Below are positions 57,036 to 64,000 of a stretch of 64,000 nt of DNA, in pieces; the first letter of the stretch is position 1, and each line of letters begins with the position of its first letter. This DNA comes from an uncultured bacterium (lineage in GTDB: Bacteria; Cyanobacteriota; Vampirovibrionia; Gastranaerophilales; Gastranaerophilaceae): the NCBI GenBank assembly GCA_949298985.1, contig CASFYV010000021.1, positions 1-64,000 of the forward strand, read 5' to 3'. A program made the translations under genes and the position numbers. The notes under the pieces were generated by a model. The model was not told the origin of the DNA. It saw only the letters and a program-made list of their open reading frames with translations, and did not search any database.

Positions 57036-57593
57036 ATGAAAAAAGAATATGAAAAAATGATTAATGGAGAATGGTATAATCCGATGACGGATTATTTAAT
57101 TTCTCTAAGAGATAAATCAAGAGAGACTTTATTTGAGTTTAATCAAGAAAAAGATGAAAAAAAGAGAGAACAAATATTAAAATCTTTGCTTGGTAAAATG
57201 GGCGAAAATTGTTATATAACACCAAGTTTATTTTGCGATTACGGATGTAATTTGGAATTAGGAAATGGTGTATATTTTAATGCAAATTGTGTTGTGCTTG
57301 ATTGTGCAAAAGTTTCAATCGGTGATAATACATTTATTGGTCCAAACTGTCAATTTTACACTCCTATTCATCCTTTAGAATATAAAAAAAGAAATACTTT
57401 TATAGAAACAGCTGAGCCAATAAAAATAGGAAAAAATTGTTGGTTAGGAGGTTCTGTTATTATACTTCCTGGTGTTACTGTTGGAGATGGTTCAGTAATT
57501 GGGGCTGGTGCTGTTGTTACAAAGGATATTCCTGAAAATTCAGTTGCAGTAGGAAATCCTGCTAAAGTTATTAAAAAGATTATACAAGATTAG
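57036..57593 (+). CDS. Hexapeptide-repeat sugar O-acetyltransferase (Maa/LacA-like)
   Basis: 185 residues. A helical Maa-type N terminus (M-I-N-G-E-W-Y-N-P-M) precedes left-handed beta-helix hexapeptides (G-D-N-T-F-I-G-P-N-C, I-G-K-N-C-W-L-G-G-S-V). The catalytic His lies in Y-T-P-I-H-P, and the end A-V-G-N-P-A-K-V-I is standard. It acetylates the 6-OH of maltose, galactoside or a related sugar using acetyl-CoA. TATAAT at 57024-57029 is six bases before the ATG, so the mRNA is probably leaderless; the -35 is unclear. Confidence 0.92.
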   Translation: MKKEYEKMINGEWYNPMTDYLISLRDKSRETLFEFNQEKDEKKREQILKSLLGKMGENCYITPSLFCDYGCNLELGNGVYFNANCVVLDCAKVSIGDNTFIGPNCQFYTPIHPLEYKKRNTFIETAEPIKIGKNCWLGGSVIILPGVTVGDGSVIGAGAVVTKDIPENSVAVGNPAKVIKKIIQD

Positions 57594-57616
57594 AGAGTAC
57601 CTAAAAGGTACTCTCT
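57592..57616. terminator. Bidirectional terminator between convergent genes
   Basis: AGAGAGTACC and GGTACTCTCT form a perfect 10-bp stem with a five-base loop and are followed by TTTTTG on the plus strand. It overlaps the acetyltransferase stop codon and also lies 21 bases past the convergent amylase stop. Confidence 0.88.
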
Positions 57617-57637
57617 TTTTGTTTATTTAATGTTTGC

Positions 57638-59437
57638 TTAGTCATTAACTTTTTGTTTATATACATAACCTTTTCTGTCTTGCTCTATATTTGGAGTGTC
57701 AATTTCAAATACATAAGCATCAGCAGGTGCTAAGTTTACTTTTAATTCGTTTTCGTTAACTTGAAATTCACTGGTATCACCATAGTTTGGAACCATATTT
57801 TCTAATTTTTGTTCTTTCTTCAACCCAGGAATTTCAATAATACCGGTAACATTTCTATTTGGATTTTTGTTTGCTACTACAAGAATTGTTTTACCATTAT
57901 TATGTCTTGCATAAGTAATTATTTGATCATTTTTATCTTCTCTTTTATTAAGTTCAATAAAACTGCTATTTCTATCAGCAAGAACATCTTTATTAGCATC
58001 TCTCATTTTGAGAGTTCCTTCCATTACTCTTGCAATATCAGGACAATCTCCACCAGGTTGTCTTGATAAATTAAATAATGCTAAACGGAATCTATGTTCA
58101 TCCATATCATATTTATCAGTAAACTTACCTTCTTCATTATTAAATTTGGTTGTCCAAGTTTCAATATTATTAGTATCACGATATTTATAATCGTAATAAT
58201 CTCCTGTTTGGAAACCATCTATAAAATATGGATTACACATAGGAATTGTTGATTGTAAAACTGTTGTTAGCTTACAGAAATTTTCACCGCCGTGAATCAT
58301 TGAAGAGCTGTCATCATGGGTTAAGAATGATCCAATAACACTCTTTCCTGCGGGTAATTTATGTGATAAATCTAAATTTAATTTGACATAATCATTAAAA
58401 TCATTCGCACCTTTCCAATCGTGGAAAATATGGTATTGTCCGTAATATTCGTCAAAACCTGCTCTTAACAAATCTTCAGGTCTGTCATATGGCATATTAA
58501 CCATTGGAGAAGCACACTCATAGGTATAACTTTCTGCCAACCAGGCAAATTCAGGATCTTTTTCTCTTGAGTATTTGATTAACACATCCCAAAATTCTGT
58601 AGGTTTTGCTCTTGCAACGTCTGCTCTTATACCATCTATACCTAAATCTATGCAAGCATCAACATATTGTTTATGCATTTCTAGTAATTTTGGATTTAGA
58701 GTTCTTTTAGCTTCATCAGCCCAAGGCTCAAACATCCTAATATCTGTCCAACCTTGTGGAGTTTTTTCTTCGCCATTTCTACCATAAGCCATTAATTCAG
58801 GCTCAGCTTCTAACATATCAACAGAAGCACAACTTGGAAGATCTAGCATAACCTTTATTCCACGTTTGTGGCATTCGTCTATTAAAGCTTTAAATTGTTC
58901 ATTTGGAGTCCTTGGATCATTTTTATCAATAATTAAAGGATCTATAGCTAATGAACCATCATCATTTACGAATTTTGCAGGGGCATATAATGAACCTGCT
59001 GTTCCCATTGCGTTTTTCTTTCCAGGTGGATGTATTGGTAAAATATGTATTGTATTAATACCCAAATCTTTTAATTCATCTAATCTATCAATTGCACTTA
59101 AAAATGTTCCATTTTTCTCTCCGGTTGATAATGTAACTTTATCATCACCGTTTAAATCTTGGGCTGTAAAAGTTCTTGGAACAATTGCCATCATCACTGA
59201 TTCATTATTTTGAATCATTGTTCTTAAATTATTTTTATATGATTCTATTGGTTGTGTTTTATTTAAATCAACTTTTTTTACTTTCGCAGAATTCATTAAA
59301 GCTAAATTTTCAAGATACATTTTTGAAACTTCATTATTGTATCCATTCAACTTAACTTCATCTTTTTTTGTTTGAGATTGAATACTACTTGTTGCACTAA
59401 AACCAATTGGATTAATACTAGCTATTTTTGTCATCAC
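57638..59437 (-). CDS. GH13 alpha-amylase family enzyme with N-terminal IGFSA motif
   Basis: 599 residues. The GH13 catalytic set is visible: G-I-R-A-D273 (nucleophile), W-L-A-E302-S-Y (acid/base) and F-L-T-H-D-D376 (third Asp), plus H-I-L-P-I-H-P-P in region I. There is no signal peptide. The head M-M-T-K-I-A-S-I-N-P-I-G-F-S-A carries the I-x-F-x-A motif. A short D-L-N-G-D-D-K insertion near 94 looks like a calcium loop. It acts on alpha-glucans; hydrolase versus transglucosylase is unclear. It overlaps the upstream gene by 20 bases, as the third gene of an operon behind 63088. Confidence 0.85.
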   Translation of the reverse strand: MMTKIASINPIGFSATSSIQSQTKKDEVKLNGYNNEVSKMYLENLALMNSAKVKKVDLNKTQPIESYKNNLRTMIQNNESVMMAIVPRTFTAQDLNGDDKVTLSTGEKNGTFLSAIDRLDELKDLGINTIHILPIHPPGKKNAMGTAGSLYAPAKFVNDDGSLAIDPLIIDKNDPRTPNEQFKALIDECHKRGIKVMLDLPSCASVDMLEAEPELMAYGRNGEEKTPQGWTDIRMFEPWADEAKRTLNPKLLEMHKQYVDACIDLGIDGIRADVARAKPTEFWDVLIKYSREKDPEFAWLAESYTYECASPMVNMPYDRPEDLLRAGFDEYYGQYHIFHDWKGANDFNDYVKLNLDLSHKLPAGKSVIGSFLTHDDSSSMIHGGENFCKLTTVLQSTIPMCNPYFIDGFQTGDYYDYKYRDTNNIETWTTKFNNEEGKFTDKYDMDEHRFRLALFNLSRQPGGDCPDIARVMEGTLKMRDANKDVLADRNSSFIELNKREDKNDQIITYARHNNGKTILVVANKNPNRNVTGIIEIPGLKKEQKLENMVPNYGDTSEFQVNENELKVNLAPADAYVFEIDTPNIEQDRKGYVYKQKVND

Positions 59438-61997
59438 TCACCTGCTTCTTTAAATTATGTGGATTCTTTAACTTACCAAATCCATACTGTGCTAATACAG
59501 TTGCACCTATAACACCAGCTCCAATAGCTGAAACAATGCGTAACCATTTTTGTGTACCATATCTTCTATCAGCAGCACCTTTCACAAAATCTACTGGACT
59601 TTGTGCTACTAAATTGAACATTGTCATAGGCTTTTGACTCTTTTCATAAAGACTTATATTATTATCTAATATATGTTCAGGTTTTGTAAAATCTATAGCT
59701 TTATTTCCCACAATATTTCTAAATCTGTTAATATAATTTTGGAATCTATCTAATATTTTTCCACTTGCAATATCATTTTTTCCAGACATTGCTTTTTTAG
59801 TAGCTTCTGTAATATATCCTTTTCCTTTTACTATATTTTCAAACTTTCCACCTTCATATTGTTCAACTCTAAATATTGTATTCATAATGTCTTTATAAAA
59901 ACTTGCATTATTTATTGTATTATGTTTTAAAGTATTTTCTGATGAAGAACCTGTTAATAAGATATCTTTACCTTTTTTAAGAATTTCTTTATCATATTCT
60001 CCTACTGGAAGTTCTCTTTTATAAACATCCATTGTATGCAAAATTCTGTTAAATGAATTCTTAGCTCCTTGATATCTTTCAAAAATTCTGCTTATAGCAG
60101 CTTCTTTTGCTGAACCAACTCCTTTAGCATTTTCTACGGCATAATCTATACCATTTTTTTCTAATGTCTTATCAACTCTAATTCCATCAATAAAATCAAA
60201 TAATTCTTCTCTTGAATTAATTGAATTAGATAAAGTTTTAACATCTTCTTTTACTAATTTATTGATAGTGTTTTTAAAGTTCCCAGCTTTTTCAAGTCTT
60301 TGAGCTGTTATATTGTAATTATTTTCTATTGCAGTAATTAAATCTTTTACGTTAGAACTTTCTGCATTTCTACCGTTTAAAGCAATTTCCATTTCTGACA
60401 TTGCTTTTGTTAATTTAAAAATAGCTTTATTATATTTAGCTTCATCTTTTACTAATTCATTCAATTTTCTATCTAAAATTTCTTTTGCATAAGTTTCAGA
60501 TTCTTTCATCTGTTTCAAATCTTTAAATTTGATATCTAAAACATTAAATAAAGTTTTTTCAAATTTAGCGTATGAACGAGCTAAAACAGTTTCTGAATTA
60601 TATTCAAATTTGAAATTAGTATATTTATCTAAAAGTTTTTCATTATGTTTAAATTCACCAAAAATCTTAGCAAAATCTACAATTTCTTTCATACTTTTTT
60701 CGGTTAAGAAATGAGATTTTTCTTTTTGTAAATTTTTAGAAATATCTTCCATTAAATTATTATTTTGGAAAGCTTTTAAATATTCTTTCATATCATTAGA
60801 AAGAGTTGCATCGTTTTTAATTTTATTAGCAGATATTTCTTTTAATTTTGATTTAATTTCCAATAAATTATCAGAAGTAATTGTTTCATATCCGCTTAAA
60901 ATATTTGTAATTTCTTCTTTTGTCGGAACAAAAACTTTTTCCATTACAGTTTGATTATTTTTAGGCAAGCTTTTTTTAATTGAAGAAATAATATCGTCTG
61001 CAATATTTTCTTTAACAACAAAACCATTCTTTTCTTGAGTTAAAATATTTGTTAAATCTTCTTTTATACCTTCAGAAACTCCGCTTGGCATTTCATTGGT
61101 TAAAAGTCTTACAATGTCATCTAATTCTGAAGTTGGAAGTTCTTTTCCTTTATAATTTTTCAAAATATTTTCAACTTTTTTGCTTAAATTGTTAGAAGCA
61201 ATTTCATCAGGATTGATTGGCATATTTTGAGTAGCTTTTAATGTATGAGATATTCTTGAATTATATGCCATATTTTTAACATTTGCATAAGCAGGAGCTA
61301 TTAATCTTTCTAATCCAAAACAAGTTAGAGCTGCTATTACAGGAGTTGCAAAACCTGCTGTTAACATCCATAATGTATTATTCTGAGTAGCAATTTTTCT
61401 CATTTGTTCTTTTATAACATCATGTCTGTTTTTAATATCTCTTGGAATACCTAATCTGTCCCCAATAATATCTAAATCTTCACTAGGACGTTCTCCTTGA
61501 TACATATCAAATGGAATATAATTAGAATCTTGGAACACAGATTTTTTACGTCCTTGATCATCAATATATTCAATACCGGTATCAAAACCATGCATCATTC
61601 TAGAAGGAGCTTGAATTGCAACTTTAGGGAATATAGACATTGCTGCTAAAAAAGCACCTAAACCAGCATATTCCATAATTCTTGCAACAGGATTTGTTGT
61701 TCTTGCAGCAAGCATTGTGGCAATTCCAATACCACCTAATTTAATACCTACATCGTTTAATCTACCAGTTTGGTGATCGTTTGCCGTACCTCTAAAACCA
61801 TCTCGAACAGCTTTCATATCATATGCAAAATCTTTTAAGAAAAATCTTGGCATTTGCAATAATCTGTCGTGAACTAAATGTCCTTCCGGAGCTAATGGTT
61901 TTACATTCTTTTTTGTCTTAACAGGCTTAGTTGCCTCATTATAATGCTTATGAGACTTAGTATTTTCTATATTTGTTTGAATTGGAGATATTGCCAT
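59418..61997 (-). CDS. Large lineage-specific membrane/coiled-coil protein, 859 residues
   Basis: Not recognised. N-terminal third: two or three hydrophobic segments (about 85-130, G-G-I-G-I-A-T-M-L-A-A; about 210-235, T-A-G-F-A-T-P-V-I-A-A-L). The middle (about 240-800) is charged helix. A final hydrophobic segment lies near 830 (I-G-A-G-V-I-G-A-T-V-L-A). There is no cleavable signal. It lies between the 355-residue membrane protein (one-base gap) and the GH13 gene (20-base overlap), so the three are made together and may form a complex. Confidence 0.65.
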   Translation of the reverse strand: MAISPIQTNIENTKSHKHYNEATKPVKTKKNVKPLAPEGHLVHDRLLQMPRFFLKDFAYDMKAVRDGFRGTANDHQTGRLNDVGIKLGGIGIATMLAARTTNPVARIMEYAGLGAFLAAMSIFPKVAIQAPSRMMHGFDTGIEYIDDQGRKKSVFQDSNYIPFDMYQGERPSEDLDIIGDRLGIPRDIKNRHDVIKEQMRKIATQNNTLWMLTAGFATPVIAALTCFGLERLIAPAYANVKNMAYNSRISHTLKATQNMPINPDEIASNNLSKKVENILKNYKGKELPTSELDDIVRLLTNEMPSGVSEGIKEDLTNILTQEKNGFVVKENIADDIISSIKKSLPKNNQTVMEKVFVPTKEEITNILSGYETITSDNLLEIKSKLKEISANKIKNDATLSNDMKEYLKAFQNNNLMEDISKNLQKEKSHFLTEKSMKEIVDFAKIFGEFKHNEKLLDKYTNFKFEYNSETVLARSYAKFEKTLFNVLDIKFKDLKQMKESETYAKEILDRKLNELVKDEAKYNKAIFKLTKAMSEMEIALNGRNAESSNVKDLITAIENNYNITAQRLEKAGNFKNTINKLVKEDVKTLSNSINSREELFDFIDGIRVDKTLEKNGIDYAVENAKGVGSAKEAAISRIFERYQGAKNSFNRILHTMDVYKRELPVGEYDKEILKKGKDILLTGSSSENTLKHNTINNASFYKDIMNTIFRVEQYEGGKFENIVKGKGYITEATKKAMSGKNDIASGKILDRFQNYINRFRNIVGNKAIDFTKPEHILDNNISLYEKSQKPMTMFNLVAQSPVDFVKGAADRRYGTQKWLRIVSAIGAGVIGATVLAQYGFGKLKNPHNLKKQVSDDKNS

Positions 61998-61998
61998 A

Positions 61999-63066
61999 CT
62001 AAATCACCGTACTTTCTTGATTTTTATCCATTAAGTCTTTATTAGCCAACTTGCCCATATGTCTTGCTCTATATATAACATTTGTAACAGAACCAACTGT
62101 TAATGCTAATGTTGCTAAAATCCAAGCTTTACCGGCATGTTTCATAAAACCTTTTGTGCCAGCTTCACCTGTCCAAAGTGTTTTTATTGATTTTACAAAA
62201 GATTTTCCAAATGTTTTTGAAATATCTACAAAATTAACACCGGCATTTTTTAATCTGCTTCCCATCTTATTCATTAAACCTTCATTAGGTTTTGCAATAT
62301 GACGTTTTCTATTTTTTATTGCATCAAAGAAATCTCCCCAACAATTTTGAGTAGCCATTCCAACACCAATACCAGCCCAAGCATATGATGATAAGCTTTT
62401 TGCTGTTTTTGTTGTAGAAATAATACTTTGAATAATTGGAGTTGTTTCTGTTACTGAATCGTTTAAGTCTTCACCTAAACCAATTTTCTTAGCAATTTTA
62501 TCATAATATTGAATACCAATATCTTTTTGAATTAAATCTTTTCTAAAGAATTCTCTACTATCATAAACTTTTCTTTGTTGTATCTGAGGAATAATATTTG
62601 CATTTTCTCCCGGCTCTTTTGGAAGAGGATATGAAATATGTTGCACAGGAAGTTCTATATCAACTCCAGTGCCCCAATATACAGGACGAGTGACAAAATC
62701 ATTTGATATGGTTTTTAATAAACCATATAAAACAACTCCTAACGCCATTTTATTACCATTTAATGAGGCAATTAATTGAGATTTTGGGTTTAATTTTTTT
62801 ACCATATTGAATAAAGCCATGAACATTCCACTTCCAGCTAAATATGGTATAATTCCCATTGAAAGAAATTCATAAAAATCAGAGTTTACGTCTCCTTTTA
62901 GTCCTTTTATAGGATATTCTAAAAAGGCATTGGATGTTTTATGAAATTTTTGACGAACACGAGTTTGCAAAGTATTAGGTAATATCTTTGACTCTTCGTC
63001 AAATTCTTTTTTTTGCTTCGCTCTGAAATCTATATTGCTGTCTGATAATCTTACCGGTTTAATCAT
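61999..63066 (-). CDS. Lineage-specific membrane protein with N-terminal IDFRA motif, 355 residues
   Basis: Not recognised. The head M-I-K-P-V-R-L-S-D-S-N-I-D-F-R-A carries the motif at residues 12-16. Hydrophobic segments lie near 75-92 (I-I-P-Y-L-A-G-S-G-M-F), 108-118, 230-250 (Y-A-W-A-G-I-G-V-G-M-A) and 312-328 (W-I-L-A-T-L-A-L-T-V-G-S-V). It has a general layout like the N-terminal part of the next protein (59418). It is the first gene of the operon, behind a composite promoter (63088-63120). Confidence 0.65.
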   Translation of the reverse strand: MIKPVRLSDSNIDFRAKQKKEFDEESKILPNTLQTRVRQKFHKTSNAFLEYPIKGLKGDVNSDFYEFLSMGIIPYLAGSGMFMALFNMVKKLNPKSQLIASLNGNKMALGVVLYGLLKTISNDFVTRPVYWGTGVDIELPVQHISYPLPKEPGENANIIPQIQQRKVYDSREFFRKDLIQKDIGIQYYDKIAKKIGLGEDLNDSVTETTPIIQSIISTTKTAKSLSSYAWAGIGVGMATQNCWGDFFDAIKNRKRHIAKPNEGLMNKMGSRLKNAGVNFVDISKTFGKSFVKSIKTLWTGEAGTKGFMKHAGKAWILATLALTVGSVTNVIYRARHMGKLANKDLMDKNQESTVI

Positions 63067-63087
63067 ACGAACCCCATCTGGTACCTA

Positions 63088-63120
63088 TATATTAAAAGTT
63101 ATGTAAATATAAAATTTTGC
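63088..63120 (-). promoter_or_regulatory. Composite lineage promoter (looser match) of the GH13 operon
   Basis: On the minus strand GCAAAATTT (63112-63120), 12 bases, ACTTTTAATATA (63088-63099), 21 bases before the ATG. Both blocks are looser than in the other five sites but the 12-base spacing is exact. TTGTAAAAATATGTAAAG lies upstream. Confidence 0.5.
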
Positions 63121-63233
63121 TAGAAATTTAGCATGAACTTTACATATTTTTACAATATCTCAGGTAATTCTATTAAAAACGAAGAATACACCACACATAA
63201 TTTAATTTATCAAGAAAATATTTTTTTTTCAAG

Positions 63234-63262
63234 AAAAAGATGCCTTAAAAAAGACATCTTTT
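63234..63262 (-). terminator. Terminator after ferritin
   Basis: AAAAAGATG and CATCTTTT pair across a 12-base loop, followed on the minus strand by TTTCTTGAAAAAAAA. It lies 12 bases past the ferritin stop. The remaining 170 bases up to 63066 hold the composite promoter and otherwise nothing I can name. Confidence 0.6.
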
Positions 63263-63273
63263 CCGTTTATAAT

Positions 63274-63762
63274 TTAATCTCTCTTTCCTAATTCATTATC
63301 CATTAAGAATAAAGATGTTTTTTCATCTCCGAATAATTCAAGACGTTTTATGATATTTTTAATATTTTGTTCTTCTTCTATTTGTTCATTTATAAACCAA
63401 TCTATAAAAGATAAAGTTGTTCTATCACATTCATCTTCTGCGACTTTAGCAATTTTCATTACGCAATCTGTAATATTTTTTTCATGTTCATATATATGGT
63501 TAAATATTGATAATACTCCATTAAATTCAAATTCAGGTGTTTTGATTTGTTTTAATGTTACAAAACTATTTCGTTCGATTAGATAATCTAATAATTTAAG
63601 TCCGTGTTCAACTTCTTCTTTTGCTTGTAATCTCATCCAAGAAGCAAAGCCAAATAAACCTATTTCTTTTAAATGTGCTGACATTGAAAGATACAAATAA
63701 CCTGAATAAAATTCTAAATTTATTTGTTCATTAATTATATTATTAATTTTTTCACTAATCAT
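63274..63762 (-). CDS. ftn: Ferritin
   Basis: 162 residues from the ATG at 63762 (GGGGGA upstream). The ferroxidase residues are in place: E in I-N-L-E-F-Y-S-G-Y (about 17), E-x-x-H in K-E-E-V-E-H-G-L-K (about 50-53), and later E-x-x-E in a helix near 94 and 127 (E-Q-I-E-E-E-Q-N). It oxidises Fe2+ using H2O2 or O2 and stores iron. It overlaps by eight bases the superoxide reductase gene upstream, so the two are translationally coupled and probably function together in oxygen defence. Confidence 0.95.
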   Translation of the reverse strand: MISEKINNIINEQINLEFYSGYLYLSMSAHLKEIGLFGFASWMRLQAKEEVEHGLKLLDYLIERNSFVTLKQIKTPEFEFNGVLSIFNHIYEHEKNITDCVMKIAKVAEDECDRTTLSFIDWFINEQIEEEQNIKNIIKRLELFGDEKTSLFLMDNELGKRD

Positions 63763-64000
63763 TTTTATTCCCCCACAATTTATGAATATTACAATATCCA
63801 ACCGCTTCTATTTCTTCCATACATTTTGGAATTTTAAATTCTGCTTTTTCATTTGGGTTAAGATATTTAAGATACATTTTTGTTTTTTCTTTATCTGTTA
63901 CTTCTATGAATTGTATATAATGTTCTTCACTCATCGGATGTTTATTTAGTGTGATATATTTTTTATCATCTCTAATCTCAATTTGTGGAGAATGCTTTTC
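63755..64000 (-). CDS. Superoxide reductase (desulfoferrodoxin-like), C-terminal part
   Basis: The last 81 residues are present; the N terminus lies beyond the window edge. The iron site Fe(His4Cys) is complete in this part: E-K-H-S-P (Glu, Lys, His), H-P-M-S-E-E-H-Y (two His), and Y-C-N-I-H-K-L-W (Cys and His). It reduces superoxide to H2O2 in anaerobes. The stop TAG overlaps the ferritin start region by eight bases. I cannot see whether a rubredoxin-like N-terminal domain is present. Confidence 0.92.
   Translation of the reverse strand, partial: EKHSPQIEIRDDKKYITLNKHPMSEEHYIQFIEVTDKEKTKMYLKYLNPNEKAEFKIPKCMEEIEAVGYCNIHKLWGNKND

Noticed and set aside
1-64000. CRISPR arrays or tRNA genes
   Set aside because: No regular repeat-spacer structure was seen, and no sequence with a convincing tRNA T-loop and acceptor stem was noticed. 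A covariance-model search was not possible.

Overview
The window is AT-rich, densely coded bacterial DNA. Its outer-membrane lipopolysaccharide transport genes (lptC, lptA) mark a diderm cell. ADP-forming acetyl-CoA synthetase, a superoxide reductase and a ferritin fit an anaerobic fermenter. Orphan pilin-like proteins of the FTLAEVLITLG type, a lineage-specific set of proteins with an N-terminal I-x-F-x-A motif, and the overall gene mix resemble gut Vampirovibrionia/Melainabacteria (Gastranaerophilales). This assignment is an inference from gene content. Only about 50 bases of 16S rRNA are present, and no database search was possible.

Layout. Positions 1-335 hold the 5' end of a 16S rRNA gene on the minus strand with its leader and promoter. 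478-4514 carries two small divergent orphan genes, yajQ, mgtE, a TIGR01212-type radical SAM gene and a DUF2023 gene. 4592-11205 is more accessory: an SGNH hydrolase, a secreted M16 protease, an AbrB-like regulator cassette flanked by inverted palindromes, a kinase-like protein, and a HepT/MntA-type toxin-antitoxin pair in which both partners carry one-base lesions. 11296-30013 is housekeeping: fused acetyl-CoA synthetase, MTA phosphorylase, YggT, a TPR-glycosyltransferase, an acyltransferase, ComM, PilZ, SmpB, TopA, DprA, LptA, LptC, an ATP-grasp enzyme and two pilin-like proteins. 30125-36751 has a two-partner-secretion adhesin and two very large lineage-specific proteins. 36853-53645 is a compact podovirus-like virion gene cassette (portal, scaffold, capsid, short-tail adaptor and hub, fibres, muralytic enzyme, terminase) with no integrase, repressor or replication genes visible. 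It contains an inserted tandem duplication of a membrane-protein gene and one reverse-strand 97-residue gene. 53889-64000 returns to host genes: a zinc dehydrogenase, rqcH, an acetyltransferase, a three-gene operon ending in an alpha-amylase family enzyme, and ferritin plus superoxide reductase (cut by the window end).

Two regulatory patterns cut across the layout. First, a composite promoter, GCAATTTTT-N12-ACTTTATATATA, usually with an upstream TGTAACA or TGTTACA box, occurs with identical spacing in front of six unrelated-looking genes or operons. These include lineage-specific surface or structural genes and the one reverse-strand gene inside the prophage. Second, eight genes have a -10 hexamer exactly six bases before the start codon, the geometry of leaderless transcripts, alongside ordinary Shine-Dalgarno genes. 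Six proteins in the window also share a short I/V-x-F-x-A/S/G motif near the N terminus. Together these suggest an uncharacterised lineage-specific regulon, and possibly a targeting signal, linking adhesin, membrane and carbohydrate-active proteins. This is the most promising new system in the window.
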